A stretch of DNA of 64,000 nt, taken from contig NC_090283.1 of assembly GCF_037392515.1 (NCBI RefSeq), positions 32,876,249 to 32,940,248 on the forward strand, given 5' to 3'. The stretch comes from Haliotis asinina (Eukaryota > Mollusca > Gastropoda > Lepetellida > Haliotidae). Within the stretch, counting starts at the first letter, position 1, and every line of letters begins with the position of its first letter. Made by a program: the position numbers and the translations under genes. This document shows, piece after piece, positions 34,101 to 45,000 of the stretch. Below the pieces are notes generated by a model. The model saw nothing but the letters and a program-made list of their open reading frames with translations. It did no database searches and was not told the origin of the DNA.

Positions 34101-36460
34101 CTTCTAATCTCATTGACAACGCCTACCAATCACACTGTACTGACTAACAGGAATCATCACATATACACTCAATAACGGACCCTACCACTTCTAATCTCAT
34201 TGACAACGCCTACCAATCACACTGTACTGACTAACAGGAACCATCACCTATACACTCACTAACAGACCCTACCACTTCTAATCTCATTGACAACGTCTAC
34301 CAATCACACTGTACTGACTAACAGGAACCATCACCTATACACTCACTAACAGACCCTACCACTTCTAATCTCATTGACAACGCCTACCAATCACACTGCA
34401 CTGACTAACAGGAACCATCACCTATACACTCACTAACAGACCCTACCACTTCTAATCTCATTGACAACGCCTACCAATCACACTGCACTGACTAACAGGA
34501 ACCATCACATATACACTCAATAACGGACCCTACCACTTCTGATCTCATTGACAACGCCTACCAATCACACTGTACTGACTAACAGGAACCATCACCTATA
34601 CACTCACTAACAGACCCTACCACTTCTAATCTCATTGACAACGCCTACCAATCACACTGTACTGACTAACAGGAACCATCACATATACACTCAATAACGG
34701 ACCCTACCACTTCTAATCTCATTGACACCGCCTACCAATCACACTGTACTGACTAACAGGAACCATCACATATACACTCAATAACGGACCCTACCACTTC
34801 TAATCTCATTGACAACGCCTACCAATCACACTGTACTGACTAACAGGAACCATCACATATACACTCACTAACGGACCCTACCACTTCTAATCTCATTGAC
34901 AACGCCTACCAATCACACTGTACTGACTAACAGGAACCATCACATATACACTCACTAACGGACCCTACCACTTCTAATCTCATTGACAACGCCTACCAAT
35001 CACACTGTACTGACTAACAGGAATCATCACATATACACTCAATAACGGACCCTACCACTTCTAATCTCATTGACAACGCCTACCAATCACACTGTACTGA
35101 CTAACAGGAACCATCACCTATACACTCACTAACAGACCCTACCACTTCTAATCTCATTGAGAACGTCTACCAATCACACTGTACTGACTAACAGGAACCA
35201 TCACATATACACTCAATAACGGACCCTACCACTTCCAATCTCACTGACAACGCCTACCAATCACACTGTACTGACTAACAGGAACCATCACATATACACT
35301 CAATAACGGACCCTACCACTTCTAATCTCATTGACAACGCCTACCAATCACACTGTACTGACTAACAGGAACCATCACATATACACTCAATAACGGACCC
35401 TACCACTTCTAATCTCATTGACAACGCCTACCAATCACACTGTACTGACTAACAGGAACCATCACATATACACTCACTAACGGACCCTACCACTTCTAAT
35501 CTCATTGACAACGCCTACCAATCACACTGTACTGACTAACAGGAATCATCACATATACACTCAATAACGGACCCTACCACTTCTAATCTCATTGACAACG
35601 CCTACCAATCACACTGTACTGACTAACAGGAACCATCACCTATACACTCACTAACAGACCCTACCACTTCTAATCTCATTGAGAACGTCTACCAATCACA
35701 CTGTACTGACTAACAGGAACCATCACATATACACTCAATAACGGACCCTACCACTTCCAATCTCACTGACAACGCCTACCAATCACACTGTACTGACTAA
35801 CAGGAACCATCACATATACACTCAATAACGGACCCTACCACTTCTAATCTCATTGACAACGTCTACCAATCACACTGTACTGACTAACAGGAACCATCAC
35901 ATATACACTCAATAACGGACCCTACCACTTCTAATCTCATTGACAACGCCTACCAATCACACTGTACTGACTAACAGGAACCATCACATATACACTCACT
36001 AACGGACCCTACCACTTCTAATCTCATTGACAACGCCTACCAATCACACTGTACTGACTAACAGGAACCATCACATATACACTCACTAACGGACCCTACC
36101 ACTTCTAATCTCATTGACAACGCCTACCAATCACACTGTACTGACTAACAGGAATCATCACATATACACTCAATAACGGACCCTACCACTTCTAATCTCA
36201 TTGACAACGCCTACCAATCACACTGTACTGACTAACAGGAACCATCACCTATACACTCACTAACAGACCCTACCACTTCTAATCTCATTGACAACGTCTA
36301 CCAATCACACTGTACTGACTAACAGGAACCATCACATATACACTCAATAACGGACCCTACCACTTCTAATCTCACTGACAACGCCTACCAATCACACTGT
36401 ACTGACTAACAGGAACCATCACATATACACTCAATAACGGACCCTACCACTTCTAATCTC
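28156..36460. repeat. 87-bp minisatellite, about 95 copies
   Basis: Head-to-tail units of 87 bp over 8.3 kb, each with CCCTACCACTTCTAATCTCA, TTGACAACGCCTACCAATCA and CACTGTACTGACTAACAGGA. Two main sequence types alternate, ATATACACTCAATAACGG and CTATACACTCACTAACAG, with rarer single-base markers. Although 87 is divisible by three, every frame is closed by stops, so it is not a coding repeat. It begins about 55 bp after the stop codon of gene B. It is not a CRISPR array: there are no unique spacers. Confidence 0.97.
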
Positions 36461-36685
36461 ACACACAACACAACACGGACCAATTACGCACCACAGTGCC
36501 TAACAGGCCTCACTAAATACACACTCACTAGCAAACCGTGCCACCCCTACTCTCACACACAGCACCTGCCAACCACACACCACATTGACTAAGAGGCCTC
36601 ATTACCTACACATTCAATATCAGACCCTACCACCTTTACTCTTACTGACAACACCTACCAATCACACACTACACTGACATAACTT
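36461..36685. repeat. Decayed edge of the 87-bp minisatellite
   Basis: About two and a half strongly diverged units follow the array, still showing ACACTCACTAGCAAACCGTG, CATTCAATATCAGACCCTAC and TGACAACACCTACCAATCAC. They differ far more from each other than array units do, as expected at an edge that no longer homogenises. Confidence 0.8.
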
Positions 36686-36865
36686 TAGCTACAGTGCATT
36701 GTGCCACTAACCGTATCACTCCCTGCCTCGGGTACATATGAACCTATTAACGTCAAACAATGACAACATTTTACCTACATGCAATCCACCTACAACCAGT
36801 TTGAGAGTCTTCCTTTAATTGTCGTCATTTTCCTTTCCATAACAATTTCATTTCTTTTTTTGCAG

Positions 36866-37140
36866 CCCTTTCTTCCAGAGTCACATTCGTGAAAACAGAA
36901 TCCTCCAAAGATGTTAGCAGCACGGTTGCACCCGATTTTAGCTACTGAGAGCATGACTGCAATGGACAGAGAATTTGTATTCCTGGGGCAAAACTGGCCA
37001 GGTGTCTCTCAAATCCTACGAAACGAGATGTTATCGAGTTTCCAGTGAACTTCTTATGTGATATGTGTGTGTAATGTGTAACTTTTTCTAAGAAGTATTT
37101 ATTATTTGTGTATCATGTAACTCAAGAATAATTGTTATCT
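36866..37140 (+). other. Possible 3' UTR exon of gene B
   Basis: TTTCATTTCTTTTTTTGCAG ends at 36865 and is a strong splice acceptor. No long open frame follows, and no perfect AATAAA. It might pair with the GTAAGA donor at 28118, 17 bp after the gene B stop codon, which would place the whole minisatellite in a 3' UTR intron. It could equally be chance. Confidence 0.25.
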
Positions 37141-37546
37141 TGTCGTTATTATTCATATTCTGCTTTATTAGGAACATGGAACATGGATGTGTTTAAAGTG
37201 TAACATTGCTTGCTGTTGGATGAAGTCGAATTTCCATCGCAAAGCTATGTAAATTAGTAAACATTTGAATGTACAAATATTCTCCAGTTAGCATTCCAAA
37301 TGTATCAGAATGGTATTGTAAACATGTTGAGGTCAAATACTTTGTTGTTTTGTTTGTTTTTAAGAAAAGAAAACCTGATGTATGACTCCTCTTGCATCAA
37401 TATTCACTAAACCATTACCAACTTCTACCCCCATATGTGATGTGGCATATTATGCTCTGGAGTTGCTGAAGGTTTGAGCTCCCGCTTGCAATCCGAGTAT
37501 ACGTATGACTCAAGCACGTACGCGCTCATACACACAGACACATACA

Positions 37547-37613
<67 letters not shown>

Positions 37614-38849
37614 CATACTCCATACATACACACCTACAACGGATACACTTATACATGCACACATACCATGCACACGCACATACATTCACAAACAATCATG
37701 GATGCATATATACATAGATACACATACCTGTCATGCACACATACATGCACACACACACCATTCGTGAATGCGTACATAAATACGAGTACTGCGCTAATCC
37801 GAAGCACGGTAATCCCATGTTTTCATAGCAATTCGCTTGCCCGGCGCTTCTAGCGCAACTCTAGAGGGAGAAGGAAATGTTGTAACTTCGCGCTCCACGG
37901 CCCATACCCCACCAACATCTTCACGAATATATTATGTAATAAGACGTATGCATATCTAGAATAAACGTGTGTGTGTGAGTGAGAGAGGGAGAGAGAGAGA
38001 GGGTGTGGGGAGACACGAGGTGTTTAACAACATGTAATATAGTAGGGGTCTGTATAGTAAACCGGGATTTGCGACTCGCAGGAGTTTCATAATAATTTGT
38101 CTTTTGCACTATGTAGACTGTCAACTTTATCATTCACGTTCATCAGAAATGAACTTTCACTCCTAGAAATCTGTTTTGGTCGAATCACACCAAAACGTAG
38201 CTCAAACCGAAAGAGAAACAACTTTTCCCATCAGTCGCGATTCCACGGTTTCCGATATTCTCGAGCGGGTGGCATTTTGAAAGGAACTGTACTCGGGGAA
38301 AAAACACATTACAGGAACATTAACTTATTTCTCCGGCTTTAAAGCCAAACAGTACACAAAAGCTTAGTGCATTCAAAAAATATAAAGCAATACTATATAA
38401 TGTATGTGGAAATATTTGGTTTTGTTTGAACGCACACGCACTTTAACGTACGTCAACGATTGACTAATGATGTCGTTGAAAGATAACATGCCTTAAAGGG
38501 ACACTGATTTTAAGAAATTACCCGGGACTTGTTGTAGCTCTTGCTATTGTTTTTCTTCACGACTACCCGGATGATATCTCAGAATTCTTAATCAGACAGC
38601 GTCCTCCAAACGGAAAACGCAGTTGGTAGCAGAAGTATAATACATATACATGTCCTTACATTGATCAAGAAATATGAGATACTGTTTCGTCTTGAAATTA
38701 ATTGAAAAAATGTAGCCATTGTTTCTACTCATTACTATTTGCATTATTTATGATAACAACTGAAACACATTTTGAAGTTTAACTTCATCTGTATATTATG
38801 GTAAAGTGTTAGGATTGAAAACAGAATTGTATGATTATTACTGAACGAC
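37141..38849. other. Spacer with simple repeats
   Basis: (CA)n of about 65 bp at 37548-37612, then further CA/CATA-rich sequence to about 37760, and GTGTGTGAG/GAGA at 37967-38010. Thr/His or Cys/Val open frames over the CA tract are artefacts. An open frame at 38097-38342 has no recognisable domain. Confidence 0.6.
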
Positions 38850-39064
38850 GCACTCAGCCATATTCAAGATTCATGGAGGCGATCTGTAAATGATCGGGTC
38901 TGGACCAGACAATCGTCTTTGATCAACATCATAAGGATCTGTCTACACAGATGGGATACGACGGAATGGGTTGACCATGTCGGCGACTCTCACCACCCGA
39001 TCCCTTTAGTCGTCTCTTACGAGGAGGATGGGATACTGAAGAGCAATTCTAACCCGGATCTTCA
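38850..39064 (-). mobile_element. Old, strongly diverged SINE copy
   Basis: ACGCACTCAGCCATATTC, GGCGATCTGTAAATGATCGG, GTCTGGACCAGACAATC, CACCACCCGATCCCTTTAGT and CGTCTCTTACGA follow the family order with many substitutions. It abuts a second copy at 39068. Confidence 0.7.
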
Positions 39065-39067
39065 GAG

Positions 39068-39312
39068 ATGAGTGAGTTTAGATTTACGCCGCATTCACAA
39101 TATCCCAGCTATATGGCTGCGGTCTGTAAATAATCGAGTCTGAACCAGAGAATTCAGTGATCAACAGCATGAACATCAATCTGCACAATTAATGTGTCAA
39201 CCAAGTCAACGAGCCTGACCACCCGATCCCATTAGTCGCCTCTTACGACAAACACAGTCACCGTGCATGGCAAGCATGTGTTGCTGAAGGCCTATTCTAC
39301 CCCGAACCTTCA
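39068..39312 (-). mobile_element. Diverged SINE copy
   Basis: GAGTGAGTTTAGATTTACGC, AGCTATATGGCTGCGGTCTG, GACCACCCGATCCCATTAGT, CGCCTCTTACGACAAACAC and GTTGCTGAAGGCCTATTCTA in order. It is nearly full length, with no clear target duplication left. Confidence 0.78.
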
Positions 39313-39763
39313 TGCATCCGTCACATAGACAATGTATGTCTTCATACTTTTATCTGCTAATCCTACTTAATCTATTAAGTACACATGCATTTTGTAACGT
39401 CATAAAAATACACGATCTGTTTAAGTGAATTTATAGCATGAGATATCATATCTGGGCCTTTTACAGATAGCCTTCGTGAATCATATTCCACACAAAAGCC
39501 CTATGTGCTATTTAAAACAACAACAAGAACAACCCACCCCCAAAACAAACAAATATCTTAAAACCCACATATTCAGAAAATATTTGAGCTCTGAATCCTC
39601 GATCGCCCCATATTCATCATTTTAACTTTTACTGTCTTTCCTGTCTTTCCAAATGATGTAATCGTTCCGTGAAGTGGTGCTGAGTAGACAGTGACGTGGA
39701 GTTTAGGCGTTATGCAAATCATTTGTCATTCTATATAAATCAGTTGCCATTCATGTAGTGTAT

Positions 39764-40036
39764 GACCCGTGAAGGTCCCGGGGTAGAATAGGCCTTCAGC
39801 AACCCATGCTTGCCATAAAAGGTGACTATGCTTGTCGTAAGAGGCGACTAACGGGATCGGGTGGTCAGACTAGCTGACTTGGTTGACACATGTCATCGGT
39901 TCCCCATTGCGCAGATCGATGCTCATGTTGTTGATCACTGGATTGTCTGGTCCAGACTCGATTATTTACAGACCGTCGCCATATAGCTGGAATATTGCTA
40001 AGTGCGACGTAAAACTAAACTCGCTCACTCGCTCGC
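39764..40036 (+). mobile_element. Full-length SINE with target-site duplication
   Basis: From GACCCGTGAAGGTCCCGGGG to a tail that has changed from CACT to CGCT units. The 13-bp direct repeat TCATGTAGTGTAT flanks it at 39751-39763 and 40037-40049. Very similar to the copy at 20173. Confidence 0.87.
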
Positions 40037-40049
40037 TCATGTAGTGTAT

Positions 40050-41199
40050 ACTGTTTGTACTATCGATCTTCACGGCGAATTTGTCTGGTGAAAAATGAAT
40101 AAAAACGAAATACACATACTAAAATTAAAACCAGCTAACGTTAAATCAATAATATCTGTCTATTACCTTTTAAGAATGAATCCATCAATATTGATATAGA
40201 AAAAGGATAAGCCATTCATCTGCAGCTGACAAAGTAACCTGTTTTACGTCATGTACATGATTTACTGTCTAACATGCAAATAAATATATAATGTGATATG
40301 GCTTCTCAGTAGTGATATGGCTTCTCAACTGGTCAGGTGACTGTTATATAACTGAAGTTCAAAACAATGATGAAATTACATAACAGCTCACGCAACTAAC
40401 TTCTGCCACCAATGAAATTCCTAGTTTCGGTTTCTGTACGGGGAAATCCCTGCTGTTCCGAGAAGAGATCATTAGAACCGTACATGTCGCAGAGCAATGG
40501 CGACTGCGGGGCAAACACAGTAAGTGTTGATTGTTCAATCCGTCTTGGTAAAGGTCGTATATCGCTTTGATCAAATATATCTTTGTCGTGCATAGAACTG
40601 GCTTCAGAGATCACAAGCTCAAGGCATTTGTGATGTAGAAATGTTTCGTCATGCTATTAGAATGTATTTTTTGTGTACTTGAATTGTCGGAATGACGGTC
40701 TAGAGATAGCGATGTCATGATTCAGTATTGGGTGTTTAACGTCAATATATGTTGAATGATGTCCACCTTTAGAAACCAGCCATGCGTCAAGGAGTGTACG
40801 TGATAATGTGATAGTATGTATATTATTGCGTATTACGTATTTCTGTTTCGATCATGGATAGTTGCAAAGGTGGGATGATTGGTAATGGTGTGATTGCTAA
40901 CATAAATCAACGTCGAAATAGAAACTGTTTTCCACTGTCCGCTCTTGAAGCTCATGTCGCTATGCATTCATGCAAATTATCTCGGAAGAGTGTTGAAGTA
41001 TCAAGGGAGTTAACTCGTGCAGCGCTGTTGTAAGTGAAAGCCAATATTTATGTCAACGAAACGCATCCATGTCAGTTGCACGTTCGAAACTGATAGTGGA
41101 TTCGCTTTATTAATATATTTTTATATGCTTACTTTTGATATTTGAGTGATGGCATGGTTGATTCGCTCAACAATGTCGTTATTTGTGTTTTTACGTTAT
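40050..41199. other. Upstream region of gene C
   Basis: No coding exon recognised. Around 40980-41035 (ending CGCTGTT before GTAAGTGAAAG) a good donor could close a non-coding first exon of gene C. A diverged copy of this stretch, including CAAGGGAG.TAACTCGTG, lies at 41575-41640. The assignment is tentative. Confidence 0.35.
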
Positions 41200-41500
41200 T
41201 GTGTAAAGTATTTACCGTTTATCTGCCACGGAGATAAAGCATTTGCCATTTATTTGACACGATAATACAGCTACAATGTATTTACCACTTATCTGTCGGA
41301 TAGTTACACCATTTCCCTTTTATTCGATACAAAGACACAAGTAATTACCATTCATCTGCCACAATGACACAAGTACCTGTCATATATGTGACACGATGAC
41401 ACAAGCATTTACCATTTATTTCACAAGACGATACAAGTATTTACTATACATTTCACACGATGATACACTTTTCCCTTTCAGTGTTAAAGATACTTAATCA
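41200..41500. repeat. Diverged short tandem repeat, first block
   Basis: Seven or eight loose copies of a roughly 35-40-bp unit built from GATACAAG, ATTTACCATTTAT and TTTGACACGATGA. The same words return at 42165-42365, so the two blocks bracket the first coding exon of gene C. Confidence 0.6.
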
Positions 41501-41776
41501 ACCCTCGCTTGTAAGAATTGGTGACATCATCTGGGCTTGATTGGCTACATTAAGTTCATTTGGATCTCTCAATGCAAACTGTTTTCAGAATGAATGTTGC
41601 AATGTCAAGGGAGATAACTCGTGTGGCTCTGTTTTCAGAGAAGCTATCTAGGTGGCGGAAGCGGGCACTATGCATTTCAGTTACATGTTCATTCGCTCAA
41701 CAATGGCATTATGTGTTTATTGCCTTGTGATTTGTGTGTGTTGTGTTTGTTTAGTGTGTGTGTGCATGCAATTCCT

Positions 41777-41779
41777 CAT

Positions 41780-41866
<87 letters not shown>
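41777..41866. repeat. (TTTA)n microsatellite
   Basis: About 22 units of ATTT, just upstream of the first coding exon of gene C. The Leu/Ile/Phe/Tyr open frames over it are artefacts. Confidence 0.97.
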
Positions 41867-42035
41867 GAAAGAGAGCAAGCAAGTTATTCAGGTAACATAA
41901 CGTGCAGTTACTTGTCTCACCTACAACTCATACCGCTCTGGGTTGAGTCTTTGGATTTGTACTCAACCAGAATATGCTTCACATTTAACTTTTTTTACAG
42001 GTTGTAAATACCAAGCGAAGACTGACACTGAAACT

Positions 42036-45000
42036 ATGGACGAAGAAAGCGCTGACGACCAATCATTGCCAAAGCAGAGGTAACTATGGCCACTCAGAGA
42101 CGTGTGATACATATACGTAGAATCGGTACTTCTGAGGGCGAAAATGCTTATTATACTAATATTACACAAGAAAAATATACTTGTATACCTCCTGTTTCCT
42201 ATTTATTTCACACGTGAATAAAAATATCTGCCTTTTATTTTTCACGAGGATACAAGTATTTTCTGTTTGTTTGAGTTGATGATACAAAGATTTGCCGTTT
42301 ATTTGATATTCTGATACAAGCATTTTCTGTTTAAAGAACAGGCAGATATACGTATTTTCCATTACATATGTAAGTGTCTGTGGGGGTACCTGGCGTCAGG
42401 GTTTTATTTGGCAACCCTCGCTTGTAAGTGTCGGTGGCAGCACCTAGTGTGAGGGTTGTATTAGGCAGCCTTTGCTTGTAAGTGTCGGTGATACCATCGG
42501 GTGTTGGGGTTGTATTAGGCAGCCTTCGCTTGTGTCAGTAATAACATCGGATGTCAGGGTTGTAATAGGCAACCCTCGCGTGTGTAAGTGTCGGCGATGG
42601 CTCCTTGTGAAAGGGTTGCAGTAGGCAGCCTTTGCTTGTAAGTGTTGGTGATAGCATCGGCTGTCAGGGTTGTATTAGGCAAAGCTGACTTGTAAGTGTC
42701 GGTGACGGCATCTGGTGAAAGGGTTGTATTAGGGAACTCTCACTTGTGTCAGTGACAGCACCTTGTTGGCGATGACACCTTGTGAAAGGGTTGGATTAGG
42801 CAGACTTTGCTTGTAAGTGTCAGTGATAGCATTGGATATCAGGGTTGTATTAGGCAACCCTCGCGTGTGTAAGTGTCGGTGACGGCACCTGGTGTCAGGG
42901 TTGCATTAGGCAGTCCTCGCTGTGTTGTTGACGGCACATGGTGTCATGATTGTATTAGGGAGCCCTCGCTTGCGTCGTGATGGCACAAGGTGTTAGGATT
43001 GTATTAGGCAGCCTTCGCTTGTAAGTGTCCGTGATGGCACCTGGTGTAAGGGCTTGCTAAGTGTCTTTTGTCGTCTTCAAAATGCATAGATTTGCCCTCG
43101 TGATGTCAAAGACTCGATTGTCTGACCCAAATCATTTGCCGACAGCCTTAATTAAAACCTGCCTGGTTAAACATCCATCAAGAAAAACTATCTTTTCCTG
43201 AAAGTAACAAATAAAACTAAATAAAGTATTAAAAAGCATCTGCTCAATGTGAATGTGAATCTAAGGTCTGTTATATGTACATATATTGTTACACAAAAGT
43301 ACCCCGGACAATATTGAAACCCGAAATTACATTTATTTAGACAGCGAACACCGGGGGAGATTGTTTAACCGTAATATTTCTGTTTTGCAATGTTTACAGG
43401 GGTGGCACTCGTGGATATGCGGGCAGGGGAAGAGGAGGTAGGCAGACCAGATCAAGGGGTCCCTCAAGGATTACAGCTGACACTCTAAGAAACATGTTAT
43501 CTCAGGATCCTGCTGAAGTTCTCACCCGGCTTAGCAGGCCTAACAGTGGACTGATGGAATTTCTGAAGCGACAGGATCTCAGTGTCGATGAAACCAAGTT
43601 AGCACTAGCTGCACTAAGCAAGGCCTGTTTGTGTGAATCGATGCCCGAGGGATTGAATGCGGTTATCATGAACATCCTTCTCACACCATTTTTAGATTCT
43701 ACTTTACTTCGTCTCCTCACTCAGCTGATCATGGAAGCAGGTGGCGACAATGGTGTTGTCAGAGACTGTTTACCCCTTATGAAGGAGATGTTGAGTAAAA
43801 TGCCAACTGAAGGTTGGGGCAAAGTTCAGACAGTTGCTATCTTAGTGCAGAGACTGTGGGACAGGGGAGGCATGAAAGACGAAGATCTTAATAAACACAT
43901 GCTTGAAATATCCGACCTCCTTGTGAAGTCAAAACCCCCTCCTCCCTCACAAGCAGTTGGATCATCAGGTGGTTCAGCTGCCAATGCACACAATGAAAAC
44001 CAACCACCGCCTGAGAACTTTCGCGAACTACCTATTATTCCTCGGAAAGATGAGCTGGATGGGACAACAGAAGTTTTTCTTCTGTCAAATAAAGTGGAAG
44101 GTCGTTTTAGAGATCTAGAACATTACCTTGAATGCCAGTTTCGCCTCTTCAGAGCAGATGTGATCATACCATTGAAACAAAATATTGTCGACTTTCAAAC
44201 TGTTTCTGAAAACACATCAGTTGGATACAGGATCTACACAGATGTTCAGATTATCAGACCGGTTTGCACACACAATGGCCTTGGGTACAGGCTAGCCTTT
44301 GACACCAAACCGCTACGGCGTGTTAAGTGGGATGCCACTAGAAGGTTGATATTCGGATCGCTACTTTGCCTGTCCTCGGACAATTTCAAAGATAACATTT
44401 TCTTTGCTACAGTTGATCAGAGGGAGAAGGAAAACCTACAGAATGGACTTGTTGACGTGCAGTTCATCTCCCAGCATGATGAGGTGGCAAGGATAACTCG
44501 GGATGAAAGGTTTGCAATGGTGGAGTCTCCTGCCTACTTTGAATCCTATAAATATATACTAGAGGGAATGAAAGATCTCACAGACAGAAACTTTCCATTC
44601 CAGCGGTACATTGTAGAGTGTCAAAATGATGTAGAGAAACCGCGGTACTTGAGGGAACAACAAAATGCTGTGTATGACTTGCGACCGCTTCTGGATGAAG
44701 ATCACAAGATAACTGATTTAGGGGACACGGCTAGTGCAGAGAGGGGTTTTCCACAAGGATCAGATATAGCAAAGGATGTGAATGTTGACGACATTTCAAC
44801 TTGGCCAATGCCAGAGTTTCTACATCTCAACGTCTCCCAGCATACAGCCTTGAGAAATGCCTTGATGAGAGAATTCGTTCTCATACAAGGACCTCCAGGT
44901 ACAGGCAAGACATACCTTGGAATAAAAATCATGAAGACTCTGCTGCATAACTCACATGTGTGGCTTCAAGGACAGGCCAATCTGCCAATTCTTGTTGTGT

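Noticed and set aside
28156-36460. CRISPR-like appearance of a long regular repeat array
   Set aside because: The units are directly adjacent with no unique spacers, the host is an animal, and no cas-like gene is near. It is a minisatellite.
37425-37767. Thr/His-rich and Cys/Val-rich open frames
   Set aside because: Translated CA/GT repeat.
41621-42007. A membrane protein with a Leu/Ile/Phe/Tyr run
   Set aside because: Translated TTTA microsatellite upstream of gene C.
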